The notes: generated by a model from the sequence alone, not told the origin. Positions 1 through 5,369 are shown, counted from the stretch's first letter. The stretch: DNA of 8,268 bases from Bacteroidota bacterium (GCA_020438185.1 JAGQVC010000057.1:1-8268); one strand, 5' to 3'. Numbers and translations are program-made.

Positions 1-283
1 CAATTACCAGATCCACACCCTGCCTTTTAACCTCTTCGTACTTGGAGCCAATGCGGGGATTTGCCAGACCAATCACGAGGAACAACCAGGCTGCTGACAG
101 CAGAAAAAACCTGATCCGTAGCTTCCCGGGCGAATAATCAGGCATCATCCGGGCAATGAGGTGTTTGTCGCCTAATCGTTCAATGGCTCGTCTTTTCCAG
201 CGCATCCGGGCATTAAAAACCAGCCACATAAGTGGAATGACCAGCAAAGCCCAAAGAAAATACGGATATGAAAACTGCAGCAT
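1..283 (-). CDS. batB: BatB-like VWA membrane protein, N-terminal part only
   Basis: Only the first 94 codons lie in the window; the gene continues beyond base 1. The ATG is at 283-281, 8 nt after the stop codon of the preceding batA gene. The translation begins MLQFSYPYFLWALLVIPL, with a membrane segment at about residues 9-24, a basic cytoplasmic stretch (about 26-58) and a second membrane segment at about 59-75. It then reaches GVDLVI at 89-94, the first strand of a von Willebrand A domain, just before the expected metal-binding D-x-S-x-S motif. The two N-terminal TM segments followed by VWA are the architecture of BatA/BatB proteins, and position right after batA makes BatB the natural call. 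The MIDAS residues lie outside the window, so metal binding cannot be judged. No strong Shine-Dalgarno is visible, only AAAAG just before the ATG. Confidence 0.85.
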   Translation of the reverse strand, partial: MLQFSYPYFLWALLVIPLMWLVFNARMRWKRRAIERLGDKHLIARMMPDYSPGKLRIRFFLLSAAWLFLVIGLANPRIGSKYEEVKRQGVDLVI

Positions 284-291
284 CTTTTAAA

Positions 292-1323
292 TCAGGGTAT
301 TGATCTTAATAATGTGTTTCTGATAAACCACTCGGTCAACAACAGAATCAAACCAAGCAATGCAAACGGCCAGAATTCTTCCCGCATTTTGCGGAACTCC
401 GTAACATCGAAACGTGTTTTCTCAAGGGTGTCTATCTTTTTGTAAATTTCCTGCAGGGCTTTGTTATTGGTTGCCCTGAAATATTGGCCACCGGTCATTT
501 CGGCAATTTTACCAAGAAGCTCTTCATCAATTCTAACCTGAACGTAGTCGAATGCAAATTCTCCATTCGGATAGCGATAAGCAGGAGAATAAGCCATTCC
601 TTTTGAGCCGACACCAATTGTATAAACCCGAACACCATACATCTGGGCAATTTCGGCCGCGGTTAGCGGCGAAACAGCTCCTGCATTGTTCTCGCCGTCT
701 GTAATTAATATGACAACCTTACTTTTTGCCTTGCTTTTCCTTAGGCGGTTTACCGATGTAGAAAGCCCCATTCCGATTGCTGTTCCATCGGGTAAAAAAT
801 TCGGCTCCACCTCATGAAGAAGGTTTTTCAAAATTGAATGGTCAACTGTTAACGGACATTGCGTGAAGGCTTCGCCCGAAAACACTACGAGTCCGATGCG
901 GTCGCCGGGCCTGCCATCTATGAATTCCTCTGCCACCTGTTTGGCAGATTCAAGCCGGTTAGGCTTAAAATCACGGGCCAGCATACTTGGCGAAAGGTCC
1001 ATAGCAAGCACAATATCAATCCCTTCAGCGTTCATATCCTGCCATGCAAGTTTGGTTTGAGGGCGCGCAATAGCTACCACAAATGCTGCCCAGGCAATGC
1101 ATCGCAATATGATTGGGAAATGCACCATTCTGGCAAGCAGCGACGACTTCTTTTGTTTGAGGAATGAGGCTGTGGAAACCCGTAATTCAGGCTTTTGCTT
1201 TTTCCCTTTCAGGATGTAGTAAACAACCATAAACGGGATGAACAGCAGTAGCAAAAACATCCAGGGATGCGCAAAGCTAAGCTCGCTGAGTGGTGGAAAA
1301 CGCAGGTCTCCAATGCTATTCAC
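292..1323 (-). CDS. batA: BatA-like VWA (MIDAS) membrane protein
   Basis: The product is 343 aa, a normal BatA length. Two membrane segments (about 21-38 and 70-86) precede a VWA domain from about residue 101, and a third TM (about 317-334) lies near the C-terminus. The MIDAS is intact: D109-L-S111-P-S113, T181 in DGTAIG, and D209 in ITDGEN. The domain is therefore expected to bind a divalent metal and partner proteins on the periplasmic face. The start is GTG at 1323-1321, overlapping the end of the upstream gene by 8 nt (GTGAATAG). It is chosen because AGGAGG lies 6 nt upstream and because the next in-frame Met (residue 22) would fall inside the first TM. BatA proteins are encoded with MoxR ATPases and were named from Bacteroides fragilis aerotolerance work; the biochemical role remains unclear. 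It is followed at once by batB and is almost certainly part of the same transcript. Confidence 0.92.
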   Translation of the reverse strand: MNSIGDLRFPPLSELSFAHPWMFLLLLFIPFMVVYYILKGKKQKPELRVSTASFLKQKKSSLLARMVHFPIILRCIAWAAFVVAIARPQTKLAWQDMNAEGIDIVLAMDLSPSMLARDFKPNRLESAKQVAEEFIDGRPGDRIGLVVFSGEAFTQCPLTVDHSILKNLLHEVEPNFLPDGTAIGMGLSTSVNRLRKSKAKSKVVILITDGENNAGAVSPLTAAEIAQMYGVRVYTIGVGSKGMAYSPAYRYPNGEFAFDYVQVRIDEELLGKIAEMTGGQYFRATNNKALQEIYKKIDTLEKTRFDVTEFRKMREEFWPFALLGLILLLTEWFIRNTLLRSIP

Positions 1324-2269
1324 CTGCTTCCTCCTTTCCTTTTTCGCCTTCGGCGGAAGGCGTTTCCTGCGGTTTGGTCAACTCAACAATTCGTCGCGAC
1401 AGGATCAGAGCCTCAGCGTGCATAGGTTCGTCGGGAATTGTTTTGGCAAACTTCACCAGATCCGATGTACGGAAAAGCTTTTTTGAAGCATCCTGAGCTT
1501 CGGAATTAACGCCACGATTCCGCATCATATCCAAAATTTCATCTGATGTTGATTCAAGCGCCGGAATTTTAAGCTGCTCTTCGTAGTATTTACGAATGGT
1601 ATCGCTTAGTGCGGAGTAGTATTGTTTAACCCGGCCGGCGCGCCAGACGGCTTCTTTTTCAATCCGATCCAACTCTAAAAGTGCTTCTTTCCAGGGGATG
1701 GTCTTCTTTTGAGATATAGCAGCCTGAGCCGGTTTTTTACGTCGCAAATACCAATAAATCAGACCGGTAACTAAAGCCAGAAGAATAACACCTCCTAAAA
1801 TCCAGGGAATGTATTCTCCAATATCAAACGGAACATCGGCGATTCCTCTGATATCCTTAATTGCTTTGGTGGTATCCACCGGAACGGTGAGAACACTAAT
1901 TTCAATAGGGTTGGCCAGAATCAAATCCGTATCGTTACCTTGTGTAAATTCAAAAGGGAACGCCGGTAAATTATAGCTTCCGCTATCGAATGAAGTTATC
2001 AGGTATTGCTGCTCAATATGCAGGGTTCCATTGCTGTCAACCTTTGTTGTATCGGGCTTTTGGCGTCCCAGCACTTCAAAAACCCCACCCAGCGTATCAG
2101 TTATTTCGGGCCAGCGAAGCTGCTTGCCAGCAGGAATTTCTGATTCAAGTTTCAACTTAATCTCTTCGCCCAATCTGATGCGTTTCCTGTCGGTACCGGC
2201 ACCGGCCGTCTGCCCGAAGCTACTGAGGGCAAAAAAACACAGGATTAGAGCGGATAATAAACTTCTCAT
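1316..2269 (-). CDS. BatD-like single-TM envelope protein of the Bat operon
   Basis: The product is 317 aa. A signal peptide (about 1-19, ending SSFGQ) is followed by a beta-rich extracytoplasmic part (about 25-148) that resembles the repeats of BatD/oxygen-tolerance proteins. One TM segment lies at about 153-174 and is followed by the basic stop-transfer YLRRKK. A helical cytoplasmic tail (about 190-298) contains the KQYYSALSDTIRKYYEEQL region, typical of the C-terminal domain of this family (DUF4381-like), and ends in a charged low-complexity stretch rich in Glu and Lys. In Bacteroidota a protein of this layout commonly sits between the DUF58 gene and batA, as here. It lacks the several N-terminal repeats of full BatD, so I leave the symbol empty. 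The ATG overlaps the DUF58 stop codon (ATGA), and its 3' end overlaps batA by 8 nt. The family call is from pattern recognition; biochemical function is unknown. Confidence 0.75.
   Translation of the reverse strand: MRSLLSALILCFFALSSFGQTAGAGTDRKRIRLGEEIKLKLESEIPAGKQLRWPEITDTLGGVFEVLGRQKPDTTKVDSNGTLHIEQQYLITSFDSGSYNLPAFPFEFTQGNDTDLILANPIEISVLTVPVDTTKAIKDIRGIADVPFDIGEYIPWILGGVILLALVTGLIYWYLRRKKPAQAAISQKKTIPWKEALLELDRIEKEAVWRAGRVKQYYSALSDTIRKYYEEQLKIPALESTSDEILDMMRNRGVNSEAQDASKKLFRTSDLVKFAKTIPDEPMHAEALILSRRIVELTKPQETPSAEGEKGKEEAGE
1330..1335 (-). promoter_or_regulatory. Strong Shine-Dalgarno AGGAGG for batA GTG start
   Basis: On the minus strand AGGAGG lies 6 nt before the GTG at 1323, inside the last codons of the upstream gene (Lys-Glu-Glu). 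It supports the GTG as the start of batA and suggests coupling to translation of the upstream gene. Bacteroidota usually rely little on SD sequences, and the purine run also encodes Glu residues, so chance is possible. Confidence 0.5.
1345..1362. repeat. Short palindrome with GCCGAAGGC core
   Basis: A perfect 7-bp inverted repeat, CGCCTTC / GAAGGCG, flanks a 4-nt loop. It sits in the 3' end of the BatD-like gene, about 22 nt upstream of the batA GTG. On the minus strand it contains GCCGAAGGC, the same 9-mer found twice in the moxR/ABC intergenic region. It could form a small mRNA hairpin just upstream of the batA ribosome binding site. Confidence 0.5.
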
Positions 2270-3138
2270 CGGGCTCCTCTGCGTTTAAATAAATTACTCA
2301 ATGGTTGAATATAAGATCGGTCTGTGCTGAGCCAGGCTGCATCAACACCGGCTTTACTGAATGTCGTTTTGAGCTGGTCGGCATGCTTCTTCGCCTTTAT
2401 TTCATATGCTTTCCGCAAAGCCTTATCGGAACTATCCACCCAAAAGCTTTCTGCTGTTTCAGGGTCGGTAACCTTCATTAATCCAACATCAGGGATGCTC
2501 AACTCCCTGGGATCGGAAACCGGCAAAGCCACAATATCATGTTTTTTATTGGACAAGCGAAGACTATCCTCGAAATCACTTGTAAAGAAGTCACTCAAAA
2601 TGAAGGCTGTACAACGCTTCCGAATAACATTGGTGAGAAATTTCAGGGCTTGCCCCACATCCGTACCCGGCCTTTGCGGTCTGAATTCAATCAACTCGCT
2701 GATTATTCGCAATACATGCGATTTACCTTTCTTAGGCGGAATGTATTTTTCAATCTGATCGCTAAAAAACACCACACCTATCTTATCGTTATTCTGCATG
2801 GCCGAAAATGCCAGCACGGCGCAAACTTCGGTAACCAGCTCCATTTTGGTTTGTACCTGAGTGCCGAAATCCTTGGAGCCGCTTACATCCACAAGCAGCA
2901 TAATAGTAAGCTCCCGCTCTTCCTCAAAAACCTTCACATATGGATGATTCAGCCTTGCCGAAACGTTCCAGTCTATTGTGCGCACATCGTCGCCCGGCTG
3001 GTACTCACGTACTTCCGAAAAGCTCATTCCCCGCCCTTTAAAAGCGCTGTGGTATTGTCCCGAAAACAGCTGAGCCGACAATCCCCGGCTTTTGATTTCG
3101 AGCTTACGCACTTTTTTAAGAAGATCGGAATGGTTCAT
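2266..3138 (-). CDS. DUF58 protein with VWA fold, MoxR partner
   Basis: The product is 290 aa. The DUF58 signature is clear: RGMSFSEVREYQPGDDVRTIDWNV at about 36-59 (arginines, the GDD motif and IDWN), followed by E73-E-R-E and a VWA-like core. The MIDAS is present as D84-V-S86-G-S88, with T159 in PGTD and D183 in ILSDFF as the other metal-site candidates. There is no signal peptide and no TM segment in this version, so it is probably cytoplasmic or peripheral. DUF58 proteins are encoded next to MoxR AAA+ ATPases across bacteria and are thought to be their adaptors or substrates. Here the gene is separated from moxR by a 987-nt insertion, and its start codon lies 6 nt from the end of an octamer repeat array that supplies its whole leader. 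No SD is visible upstream of this ATG. The 3' end overlaps the next gene by 4 nt. Confidence 0.93.
   Translation of the reverse strand: MNHSDLLKKVRKLEIKSRGLSAQLFSGQYHSAFKGRGMSFSEVREYQPGDDVRTIDWNVSARLNHPYVKVFEEERELTIMLLVDVSGSKDFGTQVQTKMELVTEVCAVLAFSAMQNNDKIGVVFFSDQIEKYIPPKKGKSHVLRIISELIEFRPQRPGTDVGQALKFLTNVIRKRCTAFILSDFFTSDFEDSLRLSNKKHDIVALPVSDPRELSIPDVGLMKVTDPETAESFWVDSSDKALRKAYEIKAKKHADQLKTTFSKAGVDAAWLSTDRSYIQPLSNLFKRRGAR
2274..2280 (-). promoter_or_regulatory. Shine-Dalgarno-like AGAGGAG for the BatD-like gene
   Basis: AGAGGAG ends 4 nt before the ATG at 2269 and lies within the last codons of the DUF58 gene. Together with the 4-nt ATGA overlap it fixes the start and points to translational coupling of the two genes. 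Confidence 0.45.
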
Positions 3139-3144
3139 TGGTGA

Positions 3145-3248
3145 TGTGCTAATGTGTTAATGTGCTGATGTGTTGATTGGATGGATTGATGATTTGATGA
3201 TTTGATGATTTGATGATTTGATGATTTGATGATATTTTGATTTGACGA
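3145..3248 (+). repeat. Octamer tandem array, DUF58-side end of the cassette
   Basis: Thirteen consecutive 8-nt units in one phase. The first four are TGTGCTAA, TGTGTTAA, TGTGCTGA and TGTGTTGA, followed by two degenerate units. Five perfect copies of TTTGATGA run from 3193 to 3232, and then come TATTTTGA and TTTGACGA. Nearly every unit carries TGA or TAA, and because 8 is not a multiple of 3 the array has stops in all three plus-strand frames. It ends 6 nt from the DUF58 ATG and forms that gene's upstream leader. The perfect run could slip during replication. Confidence 0.85.
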
Positions 3249-3393
3249 TGCTAAAGAACACAAGCTTTTGCTTCGTAAAGGCTTAATGGTTTAAGTTAGC
3301 TGCAAATTTGTTGATGTGAGGAGTTTTGGATGTGATATCATCTGTATGCGCTATTATTCTGCTTTTATTCACATTTTTAAAATGTTTCAACTA
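3249..3393. other. AT-rich spacer inside the cassette, no gene seen
   Basis: This is 145 nt between the inner edge of the octamer array and the stop codon of the four-helix-bundle gene. I see no ORF worth calling. A perfect ACATTTT-T-AAAATGT inverted repeat (3371-3385) lies just downstream of the gene's stop but is short and purely AT-rich, so it is not called as a terminator. Confidence 0.5.
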
Positions 3394-3933
3394 TTAAAAT
3401 TTTGACTTCAAACACGTGGAAATTATTGATGACAATAGTTTTTGAATGCTTAACAGAATTTCTGCTTCAGCATGAAAATCAATCTCAATATCGCTTTGCG
3501 CAATTATTTTCATCCAAAATTCCGATTCTCTTGCCTCTTTTGCAGCGATTTTGAGTTTATGAACAAAATCTGCTTTGCTTTCTGCATGCTGAGATTCTGC
3601 AATGTTTGCACCTACAGATGTAGAAGATTTGAATAATTGATTAGCAAGTTCTATTTCACCAATTGATTTCAAAGCTTTGCATTTAGGAAGCATTTTCAAG
3701 GCAAACACCTCAGACAAGCTTACAATTTGATTCCCTTTGGTTGGCTGTTTAGTTGAGTAATCTGTATTCATGCATGCAACATACCTGAATACAAAATCAC
3801 TTTCATAGTCTTGTGTATAAATCCAATTCAAATTCTTCGAATTATTGAATGGCTGGCACAAATGGGATACTTCAATTGAAGATTGAACTTCAAAAATATT
3901 TTGTTTTTCATTCCAGTTCCATTGTTTCTCCAT
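3394..3933 (-). CDS. Four-helix-bundle protein (23S rRNA-IVP family) with N-terminal extension
   Basis: Residues about 70-179 match the four-helix-bundle / 23S rRNA intervening-sequence protein family. The hallmark is QLFKSSTSVGANIAESQHAES (about 99-119) followed by DFVHKLKIAAKEARESEFWMKII (about 122-144), with helix 1 around VSLSEVFALKML and a C-terminal helix at about 155-175. The family is usually about 115-125 aa; this ORF is 179 aa. The long ATG (3933) has GAGGGAG 6 nt upstream. An internal ATG at 3771 (Met55) would give 125 aa, the usual size, so the true start is uncertain. The extension (1-54) is Trp- and Asn-rich and I do not recognise it. Family members occur inside 23S rRNA intervening sequences and also, as here, away from rRNA; no function is established. 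The gene is the only one in the cassette and has the same strand as the Bat operon. It is AT-richer than moxR. Confidence 0.8.
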   Translation of the reverse strand: MEKQWNWNEKQNIFEVQSSIEVSHLCQPFNNSKNLNWIYTQDYESDFVFRYVACMNTDYSTKQPTKGNQIVSLSEVFALKMLPKCKALKSIGEIELANQLFKSSTSVGANIAESQHAESKADFVHKLKIAAKEARESEFWMKIIAQSDIEIDFHAEAEILLSIQKLLSSIISTCLKSKF

Positions 3934-3939
3934 TGTCGA

Positions 3940-3946
3940 CTCCCTC
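3940..3946 (-). promoter_or_regulatory. Shine-Dalgarno-like GAGGGAG for the long start of the four-helix-bundle gene
   Basis: GAGGGAG lies 6 nt before the ATG at 3933, good spacing for a ribosome binding site. It favours the 179-aa form over the 125-aa form, for which no comparable site is seen near 3771. SD sites are weak evidence in Bacteroidota. Confidence 0.35.
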
Positions 3947-4053
3947 TTTTAAACAACTATTTGCATCTTAGACTATTTATTTGCGCTGGCTCTATTTCAC
4001 TTAAAATTCTTTGAATCACTCATAAAATCAACCTAAAAAGTAGACATATCCAA
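3947..4053. other. AT-rich leader region of the four-helix-bundle gene
   Basis: About 107 nt between the left octamer array and the ribosome binding site of the four-helix-bundle gene. I searched the minus strand for a Bacteroidota TAnnTTTG element and found no exact match. The gene may be read from the moxR transcript or from a promoter I cannot recognise. Confidence 0.4.
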
Positions 4054-4125
4054 TAATTCTATTAGCATATTAATTCATCAGCAAATTACCACATCAGCAT
4101 ATCAGCATATCAGCACATCAGCACA
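4054..4125 (-). repeat. Octamer tandem array, moxR-side end of the cassette
   Basis: Read on the minus strand, nine in-phase 8-nt units follow the moxR TAA with no spacer: TGTGCTGA twice, TATGCTGA twice, TGTGGTAA, TTTGCTGA, TGAATTAA, TATGCTAA and TAGAATTA. Every unit contains a stop triplet, so all three reading frames are closed just past moxR. The orientation is opposite to the array at 3145-3248, making the two arrays an imperfect inverted repeat at the cassette ends. Confidence 0.85.
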
Positions 4126-5121
4126 TTATGGTACTTCGACCTTATTCAAAATTTCGCTGATAATATGTTCGGTGGTAATGTTTTCTGCTTCGGCTTCGTA
4201 GGTTAATCCTATGCGGTGGCGAAGGACATCCTTGCAGATTGCGCGAATATCTTCGGGAATAACGTAGCCGCGGCGCTTGATAAAGGCGTAAGCCTTGGCA
4301 GCCAAAGCGAGACTAATTGAAGCACGCGGGGAAGCTCCAAAGCTAATCATGGGTTCGAATTGCGCCAGATGGTGATCTTTCGGGAAGCGCGTTGCAAACA
4401 CAATGTCAACAATGTACTTCTCAATTTTCTCATCCATATAAACCTCGCGGACAACCTTGCGTGCATTCAGGATTTGTTCGGGTTGAACAATTTGTGAAGG
4501 CTTGGGATATTCCATACCAAGATTGGCGCGGATAATTTTGGTTTCGTCTTCCTTGCTGGGATAACCAATAACGACTTTAAGCATAAAACGGTCAACCTGC
4601 GCCTCCGGAAGCGGATAGGTTCCCTCCTGCTCAACCGGGTTCTGGGTTGCAAGTACAAGGAAAGGTTCAGGCAATTTGTGTGTACTGTCGCCAATGGTAA
4701 CCTGACGTTCCTGCATGGCTTCGAGCAGAGCACTTTGCACTTTTGCAGGAGCGCGGTTAATTTCGTCGGCCAGAATAAAGTTGGCAAACACAGGACCTTT
4801 TCGCACCGAGAAACTTTCCTGTTTCTGATTGTAAATCATGGTTCCGATGAGGTCGGCCGGAAGCAAATCGGGCGTGAACTGAATCCTGCTGAAATCGGCC
4901 TTTACAGTTTGAGCGAGACTCTTAATGGCAAGGGTTTTTGCCAGTCCCGGCACTCCTTCCAGGAGGATGTGGCCGTTGGCCAGCAAACCGATAAGCAACC
5001 GGTCGAGCATGTAGTGCTGGCCGATAATTACCTTATCCAGTTCAAGCTTAATAAGTTCGATAAAAGCGCTTTCGCGTTCAATTTTCGCGTTGATTTCCCC
5101 AATATCTGGTGTCATATGCAT
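4126..5121 (-). CDS. MoxR family AAA+ ATPase
   Basis: The product is 331 aa, standard for MoxR. Walker A is GVPGLAKT (56-63, K62), with the L-A-K-T variant typical of MoxR. Walker B is FILADE (115-120, D119 and E120), sensor 1 lies in ATQNP (N161), an arginine-finger candidate is R178 in VDRF, and sensor 2 lies in GASPRAS (R266). The C-terminal lid domain (about 230-331) ends NKVEVP. It is predicted to form a cytoplasmic ATP-driven hexamer that remodels or chaperones VWA-domain partners, here DUF58 and BatA/BatB. The family is named after methanol dehydrogenase maturation. The start is ATG 5121 or ATG 5115 (MHM), which cannot be separated. It is the first gene of the operon. The stop codon directly abuts the octamer array, and the C-terminus looks native, so the insertion did not truncate it. 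Confidence 0.95.
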   Translation of the reverse strand: MHMTPDIGEINAKIERESAFIELIKLELDKVIIGQHYMLDRLLIGLLANGHILLEGVPGLAKTLAIKSLAQTVKADFSRIQFTPDLLPADLIGTMIYNQKQESFSVRKGPVFANFILADEINRAPAKVQSALLEAMQERQVTIGDSTHKLPEPFLVLATQNPVEQEGTYPLPEAQVDRFMLKVVIGYPSKEDETKIIRANLGMEYPKPSQIVQPEQILNARKVVREVYMDEKIEKYIVDIVFATRFPKDHHLAQFEPMISFGASPRASISLALAAKAYAFIKRRGYVIPEDIRAICKDVLRHRIGLTYEAEAENITTEHIISEILNKVEVP

Positions 5122-5137
5122 TTCATAATAGAACGCG

Positions 5138-5168
5138 CAAAGAAAAAGTAATAGCTACTGCCTGACAA
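5138..5168 (-). promoter_or_regulatory. Weak Bacteroidota-type promoter candidate for moxR
   Basis: On the minus strand TTG (5168-5166) is followed after 20 nt by TTTCTTTG (5145-5138), one mismatch from the TAnnTTTG -7 consensus. Transcription would then begin around 5126-5132, a few bases before the ATG at 5121. The position is plausible but the match is imperfect and the region is T-rich. Confidence 0.3.
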
Positions 5169-5192
5169 GGGTAAACGTTTTAAAAAATGTTA

Positions 5193-5231
5193 ACAGCTCT
5201 TGCCTCGAAAAATTTCGAGGCTTAGAGCTGT
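5193..5231. repeat. Long imperfect palindrome (hairpin) in the divergent region
   Basis: The outer stem is ACAGCTCT / AGAGCTGT (8 bp). After a small asymmetric internal loop (1 by 2 nt) comes the inner stem GCCTCGAAA / TTTCGAGGC (9 bp) around AA. The outer stem can be extended to about 5189-5234 with a one-base bulge. On the minus strand the hairpin is followed within a few bases by ATTTTTTAAAA, so it could act as an attenuator if transcribed toward moxR. It equally could be a dispersed palindromic repeat. Confidence 0.75.
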
Positions 5232-5240
5232 AACCCTGAC

Positions 5241-5259
5241 TTTCGGCCGAAGGCCGGAA
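5241..5259. repeat. Short palindrome with GCCGAAGGC core
   Basis: TTTCGGCC and GGCCGGAA can pair (8 bp including one G-U) around a GAA loop. The centre holds GCCGAAGGC, shared with the palindromes at 1345 and 5300. It lies 9 nt from the longer palindrome at 5193-5231. Confidence 0.55.
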
Positions 5260-5299
5260 AAACAAGTTAAATGAAGTTAAGCTCCCGAGTATTTCATCC

Positions 5300-5310
5300 T
5301 GCCGAAGGCA
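5300..5310. repeat. Short palindrome TGCCGAAGGCA
   Basis: A perfect 4-bp inverted repeat, TGCC / GGCA, around GAA. It has the same core 9-mer as the palindromes at 1345 and 5241. It is small, and called mainly because the core recurs three times in this window. Confidence 0.45.
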
Positions 5311-5331
5311 GAAACAAATTTTAAAACTGAA

Positions 5332-5364
5332 TTGATTACCAAGCGGATTCAAGGCTTAACTTTG
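5332..5364 (+). promoter_or_regulatory. Bacteroidota promoter of the ABC exporter gene (TTG / TAACTTTG)
   Basis: TAACTTTG at 5357-5364 is an exact match to the Bacteroidota -7 element TAnnTTTG. A TTG at 5332-5334 stands 22 nt upstream as the -33 element, a slightly long spacing. The -7 box ends 5 nt before the ATG at 5370, so transcription should begin at or within a few bases of the start codon, giving a leaderless or nearly leaderless mRNA. No Shine-Dalgarno is present between the box and the ATG, in keeping with this. Confidence 0.6.
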
Positions 5365-5369
5365 CGGGC

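Larger units (their letters stand above)
3139..4125. mobile_element. Putative non-autonomous cassette with inverted octamer-repeat ends
   Basis: This 987-nt block separates moxR from the DUF58 gene, while the downstream operon genes overlap or nearly touch. Both ends are arrays of 8-nt units in opposite orientation: 4054-4125 read on the minus strand, and 3145-3248 read on the plus strand. Over the four outermost units the two ends agree at 26 of 32 positions. The interior is visibly AT-richer than moxR and carries one gene, a four-helix-bundle protein. There is no transposase or integrase, so any mobility would need enzymes from elsewhere. A target-site duplication cannot be identified. That the block is a unit and that it moved are inferences; the inverted arrays and the interruption are directly visible. 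Confidence 0.45.
5122..5369. other. Divergent intergenic region between moxR and the ABC exporter gene
   Basis: This 248-nt region separates two divergently transcribed genes. From left to right it holds a weak moxR promoter candidate (5138-5168), a long imperfect palindrome (5193-5231), two small GCCGAAGGC palindromes (5241-5259 and 5300-5310) and the ABC promoter (5332-5364). A 65-codon minus-strand reading frame at 5155-5352 spans the palindromes and resembles no protein I know, so I do not call it a gene. Confidence 0.7.

Noticed and set aside
2539..3144. 201-codon plus-strand frame antisense to the DUF58 gene
   Set aside because: It is fully antisense to a gene with clear DUF58 and MIDAS motifs, and its translation is Cys/His/Asn-rich without domain features; a shadow frame.
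3145..3248. CRISPR-like array
   Set aside because: The units are 8 nt and directly contiguous with no unique spacers, and no cas genes are nearby; this is a tandem repeat.
3371..3385. Inverted repeat ACATTTT-T-AAAATGT as a terminator after the four-helix-bundle gene
   Set aside because: It is all A/T apart from one C and one G, has almost no loop, and lacks a stable GC stem; such repeats arise easily by chance in AT-rich spacers.
3394..3933. 23S rRNA intervening sequence within an rRNA gene
   Set aside because: The protein family shares the name, but the flanks are moxR and DUF58 coding sequence and no rRNA sequence is present.
3139..4125. Classical insertion sequence
   Set aside because: No transposase or integrase frame and no evident target-site duplication; at most a non-autonomous cassette.
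4678..5151. 157-codon plus-strand frame antisense to moxR
   Set aside because: It lies opposite the Walker A and B region of moxR, whose sequence is strongly conserved; a shadow frame.
5155..5352. 65-codon minus-strand reading frame in the divergent region
   Set aside because: It runs through the palindromes and both promoter regions, has no recognisable domain or good start signal, and is best explained as a chance open frame.
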